From Owenia fusiformis (taxonomy: Eukaryota > Annelida > Polychaeta > Sabellida > Oweniidae), in assembly GCA_903813345.2 (NCBI GenBank), contig CAIIXF020000006.1, forward strand, positions 1,364,001 to 1,428,000: DNA of 64,000 nucleotides. The letters are read 5' to 3'. Position 1 is the first letter of the stretch, and the number at the start of each line of letters is the position of its first letter. The notes under the pieces are model-generated. The model had not been told where the DNA came from. It made no database searches and saw only the letters and a list, made by a program, of their open reading frames with translations. Shown piece by piece: positions 1-13,200 of this stretch. The translations under genes and the position numbers were made by a program.

Positions 1-490
1 TTATTGTCAGTTACACATACAACAGAACAGGATATCAAACTCTACAGAAATTAAGTTGGCAATCTAATTAAATACTGCTTAACCCTAACAAGGCAGATGC
101 AGGAAATATGTGAGAAATGACTGTACCCATGTTTCATTTAATTGATCGGGAGATATGCCAGCCAGATGGAAAAGATTTTGCCTAACAAAACTATTCACTG
201 TAGAGGGTTGATTAAATTGGAATTCAGTGTTCACTAACACAGGTTTTACTGTATAACTTGGAGCATCAACATCAATATTTTCCAAACTAAAACTGTTAGT
301 TCACTTACAAAATACAGGTTTTGCTATCTGATCACAGCCAGTCATTTATTTCCTGTTTTCAAATTGGGGTTAAATAGTCCCACATACTGACATAATGTTA
401 GTTTTATGCTGCAATTGTTGATTACACAAATTCCAACCACCAACCTCAAATATGATTCATGATTGTGTCAAGTTTTGCATTACTTTTCAG

Positions 491-667
491 TGGCAGCCTG
501 GTGACTTCATCATTACAGACAATTTAGCTCTGGGACATGTCGCAGATGAGGCAACCCAGCAAGATCCAAGTGTGGTTGGGCTGAGGATATTACACAGGAC
601 AGTTACCAAAGGAACACATAGACCAGTTTCATGTGCAAGTTCCACAACAAAATGTAAACTTTTATGA
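491..667 (+). CDS. TauD/TfdA-like 2-oxoglutarate dioxygenase, last coding exon (partial gene)
   Basis: Fifty-eight residues and a TGA stop, opening directly after a good acceptor (pyrimidine tract then TTTTCAG at 481-490) in phase 0. The peptide begins WQPGDFIITDNLALGHVA and continues GLRILHRT. This is the C-terminal signature of the TauD/TfdA-like Fe(II)/2-oxoglutarate dioxygenase fold: the His of the LGH motif would be the distal iron ligand, and the Arg residues of GLRILHR lie where the family binds the 2-oxoglutarate carboxylate. The rest of the enzyme lies to the left of the window. Substrate cannot be told from this exon; animal members of this fold are often annotated only as 'taurine catabolism dioxygenase-like'. 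An upstream in-frame ATG at 452 lies in the intron and is not a start. The gene converges on the SLC6 gene. Confidence 0.8.
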   Translation, partial: WQPGDFIITDNLALGHVADEATQQDPSVVGLRILHRTVTKGTHRPVSCASSTTKCKLL

Positions 668-950
668 CCATCATCTTATAAATATTGGTGATACATTAGT
701 TGTAATGCATATGAACAGTGCACTAGTAAGGATGACAATATGGACCTACAAGTTCCAGCCAGAAATGTTTTAAACGGGCAAAACAATGTGAGCTCAAATG
801 AATGGAAATGATAATCTATGATAGTTTAAAACCAATTGGACAGTCAGAATCTTGTAAAATTTACTTTCTTTGCCACATTGTAATTCTTATAGCAACAATT
901 TTTAGAATCTCACTATTTATTTTTAATAAACTAAAAGTGCAATATTAAAC
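668..950 (+). other. 3' UTR of the dioxygenase gene
   Basis: Sequence from the TGA at 665-667 to just past a canonical AATAAA at 925-930. No other coding signal is seen. The cleavage site is inferred to lie about 10-30 nt after the hexamer. Confidence 0.5.
925..930 (+). promoter_or_regulatory. Poly(A) signal AATAAA of the dioxygenase gene
   Basis: Exact AATAAA about 260 nt after the stop codon on the same strand, followed by AT-rich sequence. Confidence 0.55.
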
Positions 951-1924
951 AAAACATCATATTTGGTTCCTCAATCCCAATTTGTACTTCATGTACGTTT
1001 TTTCTTTATTGAAACAACTTATTTACATACGTACATTGTTTCTTGCATTTTAATATTTCATGTCACACAACTTCAACATCATTATGGTTACTATGTCAAC
1101 AGCTGTCCATAGTAACACTATGAGCCCTTAGTTACCAAAAGCGTATGTTACATGCGTACAATCTATGCATGGCGTACAATCAATGCATGGCATACAAATC
1201 AATGCTAAACACAAAATGAGACTATATCTAGTTTCCAAAACTATATATACATAAATGTGATATACATTAACATCATAGCGAATTACTAGGTCCCAGGACA
1301 CATATAAACTCCTATTCTGTATTATTTACACTATATTAGGCCCTGTTGCCTAGTAGCTCCCCTGATGCAAGTCACTATGACAGCTGTTGCTATGGAAACC
1401 ACATATTACTAACAGCAGTAAATGCTTGCTGCCTAGTTTTGGATAAATGAACCTTCGTGGTGGCTAGAGACATGAATAGGCTGGCCTGTTGACCTGTTGA
1501 CAGGTATTGCACAGACACGTTACAGGCCATACAAAATGTCTACATAGCTAATGCTGATGTCACTATGACTTTTACAAAAATAGTATTGTCCTTGTTAACA
1601 ACAATAATAATGTACAATTGGCAAATATTGAGGTATAGTACTTACATGTGATTAAATGTGGAGAAACTGTACATTTACATTTTTTGCAGTTTTCTTGAAA
1701 AAATTACTTGACCATAATCACATATTACAACTTTTGTAATATGAAAAGTAATAATTACAATATATTCCTGATTTGTACTCCCAAACTTTCTGAATACTTT
1801 GTACTGGTAGTAGTACAATTATACATCTCAATAAATAATAATAAAATACTGAAGAAAAGAGTGTGACGGTGTAATTACATAACAAAGGTTATAATAAAGG
1901 CAATACAAATGTACAGTTATAATA

Positions 1925-2080
1925 ATCAGCTGCCAATTGGTATTCAACAACTGCCAATGAAAGTCAACGATTGTCAATGATATTCAACAATTGACAATAA
2001 TATTCAACAACCATCAATGATACTCAACAATTATCATGTGTCAATGATATTTAACAAATGTCAATGATTTTCAATGGCTA
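1925..2080. repeat. Degenerate short tandem repeat (TCAATGATATTCAACAA type)
   Basis: About eight imperfect copies of a roughly 18-20 bp unit built from TCAATGA and TATTCAACAA follow one another. Divergence between copies is considerable. Confidence 0.6.
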
Positions 2081-2530
2081 CACTTCCATCTAATACACAA
2101 CAGCAAAAACACTCCTCTTGATGCAGATGACTGAGGTCTACTATTCTCACATGAAATTGTAAATTATTGAATATCTACTAACAACGCAAGTTTGTTAATA
2201 ATTATGTTTGGAGAGTGTGCACCTATTAATCCCTTGGGCTAATCAAAAGGTTATTTTGCAAGATTTGGTTCGCAAGCTATAAGGTTCTTTTAAAAATGCA
2301 ATATAGTAATTATACTTTTAGCCTCATATTCATTTCAAATACAATCACCCCAGGAACAAGCCCATGGGGTACTATTCTATCACTTGTATTCTTGGATGTT
2401 ACATTACAGCAAGCAAATTTATTATTATGATATACTTAGTTTACACATATTGATAACCAAACCCAGTCATGAAATATCTGTACAGAAAAAACTTTATACA
2501 ATGGTAGTCCCCACCCTTAAATATAGAAAA

Positions 2531-2820
2531 GTACACTAGACACATGTACAGTTACATTGTACAGTACAGTACACAAGATAATGTAAGGATGTACTACAGT
2601 CTACATTACACAATGTAAATGTACAGATACACAGAAATTTACACATTGTAAATGTACAGATGCAAAGTATATCGCGCTGTGTAATGTACAGTTACATAGT
2701 ACAGCATACTATATATCTAAAGTCTTGTCTTACAATACACTAGATAAATGTAGTCATGTACAGTACACAAGGAAAACTGTACAATTACGTAGTACAGTAC
2801 ACTTTAATACTGTACACTCG
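2531..2820. repeat. Cluster of GTACAGT/ACTGTAC palindromic motifs
   Basis: Many occurrences of TGTACAGT, GTACAGTACAGTACAC and their complements within 290 bp, interspersed with TTACATTGTAC. The motif is nearly self-complementary, so the segment could form multiple small hairpins. Probably a decayed minisatellite. Confidence 0.5.
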
Positions 2821-4747
2821 ATAACCTAGTTGTACTAAATGTCACAGGAAATGGCATATGATGAAATTAAACAACAATTGTTAAATGTTTTCATCTTTGA
2901 AAAAGTCATCGACAATAGTGACAAAATAAGTGACAATAGTGACGAAGTAAGTAATATCCCAAGCCATGAAGAGTACTAATTGACTATACAGAATACATAC
3001 AATATCTGAAATAAGTATTATAACTTAAAAACATGAGTTCATTGGAAGACATTTTCCCAAGAATTCGAACATTTGTACCAATTCGAAAAACAAAATGTTT
3101 CAAATGATTGGATCTCTTGGGTCACCTGATTGGCCTAAACCTAATGCTTAACACTATTTTACTCAATACAAATACTTTCTTAATGTTACCTTGAAAATGG
3201 AAATAATGCAATTTCATTTAAAGCTATTTTTATGTGTGTATTAATACATGCAAGTAGTGCTGTCATGGTTACACAGAACACATTTCCTGTCATGTCTTTT
3301 TTCAAATAATTACGAAACATCATCTCAGAGATTAAAATTAATGTTACAATAATAAATATACATAATATATAAAGCTGGGTATATACTAATATATATCACA
3401 TTTCGGTTTAAGCAGCTTTACATAACAGTATATATGTCAATTGAAAATATTTACAGGTCATGAAAATCAGGATCGTAGCTAGGCAGAATGTTTCAGATCT
3501 TATTATTTCTCATGTGAAACTGTGAACCCTTTGGCCTATTTAAGTTTTATATATTTTGGCCTAGTTATGACACTGTATGAGTGAACACATTTCGGATACA
3601 TTGTTTTGAAATATAAACCAGAAACTGAGACCTTATGTATATAGCAATATGAATTGAACATTTGATGGTACAGAACATACTTCAGATTATAGTCCCATTG
3701 AACACTTTTCAGTTAACAGAGTTGCTTCGCTTGTACACGATATATGGATTATAACTAGCACCACGCTGTACATATATTAATACACAAATAGCAGGACAAA
3801 ATAGTATAAAAGCAAAACCTGTCTGACGAAACACTTCTCCCTTCAAAGGAACACCTCCTTATAAAGAGCTGTATTTTAAAGAACCAAGTACTATCGACTT
3901 ACACATTAATGGAACTTTTCTTTAAACAATATCTGCCTACTAGGAAAAAAAATATTGACCAGTATAGAGGGTGTTCCATATATACAGGTTTTACATGTAC
4001 AAGATATTGTCAGTTAGTAGATTAAATGAACAAGATTTACAAAAACACTATCTGGTCAAATAAAGACCAATCATAGCCTAGATGATCGTTCAGAAGTCTA
4101 GTAATGGATCATAAAATTTGGCAATAATATACATACACGACATATGCTTCATATCATCATTTGCAAATGTTGTTACTTCAATGGTCAGTGCATACTTCTT
4201 AGTTAAAATGTAAGTTCAATAAAGTGGTGATTACTGTAGCCTAGGTGAGCATATATACATGATATATGACGGAGAAAATGGTAAAGGAGCAAGGAAAAGC
4301 ATGAAAGAGTGCAATTATAAGCAGTGCGGAGTAGGCATTTTTGTACATGAGATTTACCTCAAAGCAGATTTGTTAATGGACCTCAGTAAATGTTCTTCTT
4401 AAAGTCACGAGAATTCTTCCACTGAAATAACCTTTTTAGAAAATATGATATCGAAATTTGACAATCTCAAAAATACATTGTTTAAAACATGATATGAGCT
4501 TGGAAGGTGCATCAAGTTATCATGAAATATTCATGTAAACTGAAACCACCTTGAGATTCACAATTTGAAATGGTTTATAGGTTTGCTACTTTTTTAGTAG
4601 ATCTAAATAGAAATTTAGCTGCACATTGTAAACTTTCAACATTTAGAGATTCCTAAAACTGAGATTGCAAAGCAAAAGAGTAAGCTGGTAAACAAAGTTG
4701 AATAATATCAGGACAGCTTTTCATTTACAGCAAGGAGAAAAAACAAC

Positions 4748-4845
4748 TGTACACTGCGAGGTATACAATACACTTACAGTACACTGCGAGGTATACAATA
4801 CACTTACAGTACACTGCGAGGTATACAATACACTTACAGTGCACT
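4748..4845. repeat. 30-bp tandem repeat, three copies
   Basis: Three near-identical copies of a 30-bp unit containing ACACTGCGAGGTATACAATA, followed by a diverged fourth copy. Confidence 0.8.
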
Positions 4846-4964
4846 GTAGAGCATAAATTGCACATTTAGTGGATTGCAGTGTATTAAATACCTGTGAGTA
4901 CAGATTTAAGGTATACTACACTAGGCTAACAACAAAAATGAAGATGTTTGCTAAAATACCCATA

Positions 4965-5175
4965 CAGCATATATACTGCAGGGTATAAAATACTCAAACA
5001 GTATGCATACTACAGGGTATAAAATACTCAAACAGTATACATACTACAGGGTATAAAATACTCAAACAGTATATATACTGCAGGGTTTAAATAACTCATA
5101 CAGTATATATACTGCAGGGTACAAAATACTCAAACACTATATACTGATATATACTGCAGGGTATAAAATACCAAC
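4965..5175. repeat. 34-bp tandem repeat, about five or six copies
   Basis: Units carrying CAGGGTATAAAATACTCAAA follow one another with period about 34 bp; the outer copies are diverged. It lies 120 bp from the 30-bp array and shares the GTATA theme. Confidence 0.75.
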
Positions 5176-6098
5176 AAGCAGAGATTTGAGATTACACTAC
5201 ACTAACAAAAACAAAGAAGTTTGCTCACAAGTTATTTCATGGGAAATTCAAAGAGATGTAAAAACATAGAAACTCAAAACCACAGTCACGTTGAAGGCAA
5301 ATCACAACGGAGTGATAAAAGGAAAGGGAAAAACTGATTGAGATTCACTTTAATTTCTGGACATGGTGTACCTTTGTGTTTAAATGCTAAGTAAGGGTGT
5401 ACTAGAATGATATAGCGAGCACTACTACTAGAACTTAGCAGTTGCAGGATGGTGGCTTCAACTGATATATTTCTCACAGTGCCCTGCCTTCATTTCTCTG
5501 AGGTAGAGCACTGTCTTAACAGCATTCACCCGCAACCGTACCCGCCTATATATATATATAACATATATAGAGACCAGAGTCCTCTAGAATTGCCACATTC
5601 AGAAATACCTCCCTATTCAAATGTGACCTTTGCTAAGAACAGAGGATACTCATAGACATGTAAACTTGAAGTATATTATCGAGAAATTCATGACATTTTT
5701 ATCCAGCCAGTGATTTCCATATTAATGTGACCAAGGTTTGGCAGTGGTTGATGTACATATGCCTCTATTCTTATATTTTCCCTTTATAACCCGTGAGCTC
5801 ACTTTAAATAGAGAAGATGCAAAATAAGCATAAAGAAAAGACAGGATAAAGGTTCATATATTCACAAGAGATACATCAAAGCAAGCCATATTTATAGAGC
5901 AGCTGTGAATAATAATTTACAGACACCATTATAAGTGCCCGTGTAATTCAATAATAACATGTTGTGAACATGTTAAGTTGAAACTATGTACAAATCTGAG
6001 GCTGTCTAATCCACAAGAAAAGGCAAGCAACACAAATCTCAGAATTCAAGAATTCTTAAAACACTAACAGGTAATTATAAATGTATATATACCAAAAT

Positions 6099-6122
6099 GT
6101 TTGTTTGTTTGTTTGTTTGTTT
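6099..6122. repeat. (GTTT)n microsatellite
   Basis: Six uninterrupted GTTT units. Confidence 0.9.
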
Positions 6123-6344
6123 CACTGATGGAAGATGTGGACTTAAGCCTCTTAATGTAGATTTGGTGGCCTCAGAAGCTGCCTTTTACCAATCCACAAT
6201 ACTTTGGGATAACATGACTTTAATACGTCCAATAATGAGCAAATTTGTCTAAGTGTGTTTTAATACAATAGAATATTCCCAAATAAATCCCGGAACTAAA
6301 CTTAACTATTTCCTTAATTAACTTTGGTAGCAATTCACTGACTG

Positions 6345-6989
6345 CCAATATAAGTGACTCATTTTATTGTGTTTTCACTTGATATATATATATATATCTA
6401 TGGCAACTGTGTGAGTGGTATCCTACCTACACACTTTTTATATATAACAACACACTCAGTATTGTGTTTTAGGCAGGTACATCACACACTATTGCGTAGT
6501 TTCACATTACAATTGTGAACTACCACACAATTGGTGAACTTCATGTGTGAAAACTGCATATGACCAGAATTGCATTGCGAGTGCTCATAGTTTTTTATAT
6601 TGGAGGCGGATGAGACCAGTTCCGGCCCTAATGGGTCACTGGGCTTTACCTACATAGAAGACCCAACCTTGGACCTAAACAGGCCTAGAAAGGTTTACAT
6701 GGGGGTCTTGTCGGCCATTATGGACTCATTTCAAGGCGTGGAGCCTCCAATCCCTCCATGCTATCCATATCCATCATTTGCAATTCACCCCAAAGCTTAT
6801 TTAAAGGTGTTTGAGATGCATACTAATCCAAAACCGTGGAGAAACGAACCACACTTTCATCCTCCAATGACGCCATTTTGAACATTATGAAGATGAATTG
6901 GGCTGCTAGGATAACATGTGGACCAGTCAAATTGAATTCTTTCACTATAAAACAATTATCCAATATGACTAGTCCAAGGGGCACCGGTG
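6345..6989 (-). other. Probable proximal 3' UTR of the SLC6 gene
   Basis: From the TAA stop at 6990-6992 to a minus-strand AATAAA (TTTATT on the plus strand at 6363-6368), about 620 nt downstream. It contains a plus-strand open frame at 6600-6881 that I do not regard as a gene. Confidence 0.4.
6363..6368 (-). promoter_or_regulatory. Candidate poly(A) signal of the SLC6 gene
   Basis: AATAAA on the minus strand, the closest canonical hexamer I found downstream of the SLC6 stop. More distal hexamers exist. Confidence 0.4.
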
Positions 6990-7223
6990 TTATACTTTAG
7001 CATCATCAATGTCATCAAAATGTTTAGTACTGTTGGTTTTGTTTATAAGCTTTTCTTGCACCGCTATGCTGTCATCCATAAGCATAGAGTCCCCTGTGGT
7101 CGGGGTTTGCTTCAATTCAGGGGAATTAGGAGACAACTGTTCTGAGTCTTCACTGCCATTATCTGATGCCTTGTCACGGTTTTCAAATATAGACTTGTCT
7201 GGTGTTGTCACAAGAATATATTT
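6990..7223 (-). CDS. SLC6 last exon (cytoplasmic C-terminus and stop)
   Basis: 234 bp: 77 residues and TAA. A hydrophilic Ser/Asp/Glu-rich tail ([15 protein letters not shown]) ending FDDIDDAKV. Acceptor GTTTCAG. The opposite strand is also open here (7009-7227), a shadow of this exon. Confidence 0.9.
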   Translation of the reverse strand, partial: KYILVTTPDKSIFENRDKASDNGSEDSEQLSPNSPELKQTPTTGDSMLMDDSIAVQEKLINKTNSTKHFDDIDDAKV

Positions 7224-10200
7224 CTGAAACAGAAAAATCATTCATATTTATTTGATTAAGTTGATTGTTGGATTAATTTTTCATTGAGTCTGGATTATTC
7301 TCATGTAGTGTTTGACCTAGACGCTTAGTTATGGTAATATTCTGAGGGATGGATATCTGAATTTTATTTAGGCCTAACCATACATGTAACGCAAATGATT
7401 AGAATTGAAATGCCACACAAACCTCTTTTAATGTTGGCGCATCAGCCGTAAGCAGTGTGTAGAGAGCAACTACACCAATGGGCACAATAGAGGCCAGGCC
7501 CATACACCAGCCAATGCCATCAGCCCATCCTGGGTAGATGTATTCACCATACTTTGCACCAGAGTACTTTACAAAGCTGAATATCAGGATAGCCTGAAAG
7601 ATTCAAATTGCAAAAATATTTTAATTCAAAAATCAAATTCAAGTTCCAGAATCTTCTTTGTCATAATTAGAAAAACAATAATCCGCGCAATATATCTACT
7701 GCTATACTGAGTAGTTTTGTCCTCAACAAACAAAGTAGTTTTTCCTTCTATTTCCGGGCCACATCGAACTGATAACACTTACATCCAGCTGTAAATCGCT
7801 TTAAACTGAACTTATGATTATATGCATAAGACTGCTAAACAATTCATACACTTACTACAATGACAACAGGAGAGATGACCTTCCAGCAAATCCTCCACCA
7901 CCAACCAGGCTTATCTCCCAACATCTCTTTAATGTTCCCAGCAAACTTCTCATTGCCTGCAAAGAATAACATTTATTGGGACTGATCTTCAGACTGGAAT
8001 ACTGATCCCACACATATTTGACACTTAATAGCAAGATCATTTAGGGAACTCAATGCATTGTTAATCCCATGTTCATTTGAACCTAAGTTTTGTTTGTGTC
8101 GTGTCGTAGCACATAATCTAATAATATTATTAACTTTTGTTGTCAAAATGATTGGAATTCAAATATTTGAAAAGTAAGGGCTACTAATTATTCAAAAATG
8201 TCAAAACAACTTTTCAAGAAATAACAAATGCTAAAAAAATATTCAATCATCTTCGTTATCTTTTTCTGCGCTTACCATAGAACCAGTTGATGATGAGACA
8301 CTCGCAGACAGCCACAACAAGGACGCAGAATCCAGCAGCGTACCAGTCCATGAGCTGCAGAACGTACATGCCTCCCTGAATGCAACAGAGCAGAACATTT
8401 TAAAACACAGTCAATATTTGGCTCAAACTAGGGCTGTGATCCTATGTACAACATCATGTTTGATAAATCAACAAGTCGGCAGTTATTTGAAACTGACTCA
8501 TAAATGTTGACATAGAATCACAGAGCTAGGAATATCCACACCAGGTGCACCTCATTGTTCACTGACAATTTTAATCAAATTGTTTGTATTTTGGAGATGG
8601 CACTGTAAGTCAGGTACTGTCTTACCTTAGTATGAAGATCTGATCACATCTGATCTGATCTGATCTGAAGGTACTGATCACATTATCTGTGTAAAATGCA
8701 AACAGTAATACATCCCATATAAGGAATCCTTAGGTAACATTTATGCACAAATTATATGTTATTACAAATGATAGTTATTCATTGTATAACATGTGTACCC
8801 CTTGTGTTTTTTTGTTCAACAATATTTTTTGCGGACTCTTCACGCTTCACATGACAAGGACTGTTGTAGTCAACAAGGACTTGTAGTCAACAACAAGGAC
8901 CCATGTAGTCAACAACAAAGACTTGTAGTCAAACACTCGCTGCTCCATTGCACTGACAAATATCAGGAATAAACAAAAGAAAAACAAAGAAATCAACCTC
9001 CCACAATTCAAAGATTACCATGGGGATCAAACTGAGAAGAGACCAAAAAATTTCACCAATATAAAACATGACCTTTTCCACCTATTCTGATAGAAATATG
9101 AACATACTTATATAACTAGACTAATAATGAATTGATAAAGGATGAGTTCAAAGCATGGGCAGATGATTGCTGGCATTTTAGGAAGGGGGTTGCAAAATAT
9201 GTTAATGTTGTAAATTATCAGCATGTTTCACAAGGTCACACCATTACAATGAGTAGTGACATACAAAGTGACAAAAACACTGCTAGTAATCTTTAGTATT
9301 TTCGACAACCTTAGCTTTTGCAGATTAATGACATGGAAATGGAATGAGAGATGATATATCAATGATGGTTTATCCAGAAAGTTCTCATTACCTGACAAGC
9401 AAACAATAGGAATGAATGGACTTTTTAGCCATAGTGAATCCATAACTTGACCATTAAATAATAAACAAAAGGTGAATATGGTGCAAGGTGAAATTGATCA
9501 AAAGTGAATGTTTGCTAAATCTCCTCCGTAACCCAACCTTTAATAGAATGAAAAATAAATTGAAAAACCGACAAACAAATCTATGCATGAGCAAATGAGC
9601 GCTTGCAGCAACATGGTGTGAGTGGATGTGAATTAGTAATTCAAAATTTAAACTGTAACCAAATAAGGGGATAATTCAACAATAAGGATTTCCTGAACCC
9701 ATGTACTGGTATATACTTAAACCTAATTGAAATTTATACATGAGACAATGATAATCAAATATACATAATTTCACTGCCTATTTAACAACACAAGGACATT
9801 AAAACACATTAAAATAGCAGATTGCAATCAAATATTGTACATTGAAGTGTAGTTTCTGTGATTTAATTCCATTAAACATTCATGAGACAGTCATCTATTT
9901 TTGTATGTTGAACTATTGAAATAAAATGATGAGAAAACACAAAGGGCAACATTTGAAAATCAGACATCAGGCACTAATTATGGAATAGCTTTAATATTTA
10001 CAAATTCTTGAATAATTTGTTTCGTGTGCATCTGAACAATACATGTACATCATAATAATAAAACATTATATATTTTTACACTTAATACATTCACAATTAC
10101 ATAAAACTACATAACCTACATTTAAATATAAATAAAACAAACACAACTAAATCTATATCTAAAACTAAACAATCTAAAGCTACATTAAATAAAAATGTGT

Positions 10201-13200
10201 GTAGTGCAACATTTGGTGTAAAAGTATGATAGTGCTAGGTAAGTGTAGTGGCAAATGTAAAGTGAGAAGAAACACAGAATAAGGTGCAAAAATACAGTAG
10301 CATGTATAAAATACAGTCTAAAGAGCAATATGATCTTAGATCTTCTTATGACTAATCGAATCTGTGGGTTAAAATTGATACGCTGATATTAGATGGTATA
10401 TTGACCCACCCCAACCAAAATATGGTTCATTATGGTAATCACAGATATTATTTTTGATCCTGTAACCAATGGAGATTTATTTGATATGGTTTAAATAAGT
10501 ATGCAGATTTTTGATCTAAAATACTGTATACAATATAAACTGATAAATCCTATACATTCTATACTGTGCTTTTATTAATTTTGGTGAAACAGTCATTTTA
10601 CAATAATCCAAAAAACCACACCATCATGCACTTATGCAACACATTCCGGTAAATGTATGAATTCTGCAAGGATAAAGGAAGCATAAAGAAAGGTAAAGGG
10701 TAAACTTAAAGACGGCTTCTGAAAAATGTTATCTTATAATTTGGTAAGTTCTTGAAACTCTCCTTATCTCTCAAGAAAAAAAAGGCGTACAGAATCACAA
10801 CAGAGGATCGGGAAGATTTTAGAAAAAGGTCGCGATTTGGAGGTGTTCCTGCATATATTCACATCTCTTTTGGTTAGATGTTTTTTTGGTTAGGCCTCCA
10901 CCTGCAGTATTAATCTGGAATTGTCCGCAAAGCCTTTGAAATCTCAAACTATTTTGAACTCCAAGTCAATCATTGGTACTCTCGTTACATATTTAAAGTC
11001 ACTTGCACAAAAAGACATTACCCTTTCCTTTAACCATTTGCAGTAAAATATGATTCAGATCATTTAGTACAATGACACATGCTAAATATAAGTGTTGATT
11101 CAACAAGTTTTACTGTATTTAGTAAATGTAGTTGCCATAGATATGCAGGTTAGCACTTTCATATTTCATAGCATAAGCTTGGGCGCACTTATGTAAGACA
11201 TTAATATTCTCAACCTGTTTGAAGAGCACAGTGGTGAAGCTCTTGTTATCACAAGTGATAGAAATGATACTGCACTTGTTGAGAACCCAACAAGATCAAT
11301 TTCAAAACCTCAAAGCCCATTTTACAAGGACTCCAAAACCAGTGTATGTCAAAACACTGTCAAAACAAAATGGCATGTTTACTACTAGTCACATATTGTT
11401 GTTTTATCATAACAAATAAATTGATGTAACAATGGGACGCATTGCTAGGCTATTAGAATAAAAATGCAGGACAATGTTATATCACTAATTACGAACAAAC
11501 CTGGAGAATCATATTTTGGACAGTGTGTAATTAATGTACAAGCTGTTTGTCCTCTTTCTGCCATTAGAATAATGTAATTAACTTTGTTTTCCCCAAAACT
11601 AATTTTCCATAAGACAGAATTATCTTTTTCATTAGAATATCGATAACAAGTGTCAGGAAACTATAATTGAGCTATGGTTAATGATGTCAAGCAATTTGAA
11701 GTTCCAATTTAAAAAGAAGTGTTAATATCTATATTATCATCATGACAAATTAGACAATTAAGTACAAGAGGGGAAGGCAGAGGTGTTCTACATCTAAGAA
11801 GCTAAAGACACGCAGGGTTGGGTTAATCACTGATAAGCCAAGCAGTAGGATCATCCACACAACACCAAGCATATCTAACTATATATGCATTCACAAATCT
11901 TTACTCTCCGTGGCCTGGTACCCTTTGAAGAAAATCACCCACTTTGCTTCATCCAATTAGTTTGCTAGTATTTTATAAACAATTGATGTTTCGTCAAATT
12001 AGTAAGATGCCATCGGACAAAATGCAGGCAGAAGCACTGTTGTCTTAAGCATTAATCAGCGGCTGCTATATTAGCTTTTTATTTCATTTAAAATTTAGAA
12101 ACATCAAAAAGTTCATGTGAAAACATAAACTCAAACAATATATAGCTCCAACAGAAATATGCCGCTGACTAGCATTATGGATTAGCGATGTGAGGATATT
12201 TTCCGATACTAAGGCTGTGGGTGAGATGAGATGTGGAGATATGTGGCGTCTTGAATACCTGAGTGACACATGGTATTCCAAAAAGGAAAAGTAGCGTTGC
12301 TACGGCAATGGAGGTCAGCAATCTTCTCTTCCTGAAGATGGGGAACTCATCGCATAGACCCGTAATAACCGTCTCGAAGCCCACCATCTGTAGTGAGCAT
12401 AAATACATTATATGAACATGTGATCTTTATTATTATATGTATGTTATTCACCTGTGTAACGCAGGTCACACCAAAGCAAAAGAAAATGGTGGCGAGGATA
12501 CAGGCAGTGAGGAATCGTCTAAGTGGGGTCTGGTTCAGGACTGGAAATTCGTCACATAGCCCCGTCATTACAGTTTCAAAGTCAACCATCTACAGCAATA
12601 GTGTAAAACACAACATTCAACGAATGAACTGTATACCCACCTGCAGATCCCTCATGTATGGTGTAGTTTTGTTAGCCCCTGTACATACATATACATACAG
12701 AGTGGTTAAAGTGTACATTCTGCCAAACACCGAGAGAAAGAGAGATATACGAATGTGTACATTGATCAACCAATGAGAGCTTTTGCACCATAACCATATT
12801 AGAATGCTATGCAATAGCACATGACATCATTATAACGCATGAAGCCTTATAATGTGTTGAGAATAAAATTTTTAGTAGATGTTATCTCGGCTTTTGGAAA
12901 AATGAATGCTTTAGAATTACTCTGCAGTGAAGTGTATGACAGGTGGTAATGAGTATGAAATGCCAAGTAATAGCATGAACAGACGTGAAGTTCATACTAT
13001 GATATAATCCTTTTCAGATATATCTACGCATTGATTCATTCACAACCACCATGAGAGAAATACAGGGGGTAAAAGACTTATTAGCACATATAAATCACCT
13101 GGGTTGTACAAAAAATTCCTAATAAAAATCCGACGCTGGCTAGAATGCAAACAGTTAGAAATCGGTGTTTTGCAGATCGGCCCAAATACGGGAACTCATC

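Larger units (their letters stand above)
951..6340. other. Region between two convergent genes, mostly unassigned
   Basis: About 5.4 kb between the probable ends of the dioxygenase and SLC6 transcripts. It is AT-rich and holds several short tandem arrays (listed separately) and no convincing exon on either strand. Further minus-strand AATAAA hexamers (for example TTTATT on the plus strand at 1005-1010) would allow a much longer SLC6 3' UTR, so part of this stretch may be transcribed. Confidence 0.5.
8376..12258 (-). other. SLC6 intron after exon 10c
   Basis: 3.9 kb of AT-rich intron. Besides a short GATCT repeat and a TAGTCAACAAGGACT repeat, nothing recognisable is seen. No fourth copy of the TM9 exon was found. 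Confidence 0.6.

Noticed and set aside
85-285. 66-codon minus-strand open frame at the left edge
   Set aside because: No recognised domain, no splice support; length expected by chance.
6600-6881. 93-codon plus-strand open frame beginning MEADETSSG
   Set aside because: Lies in the probable SLC6 3' UTR on the opposite strand; no family recognised and no promoter or splice context. Possibly a repeat fragment.
11760-11890. Possible extra minus-strand hydrophobic exon (WMILLLGLS)
   Set aside because: Does not match any SLC6 segment and lacks a convincing acceptor and donor pair.
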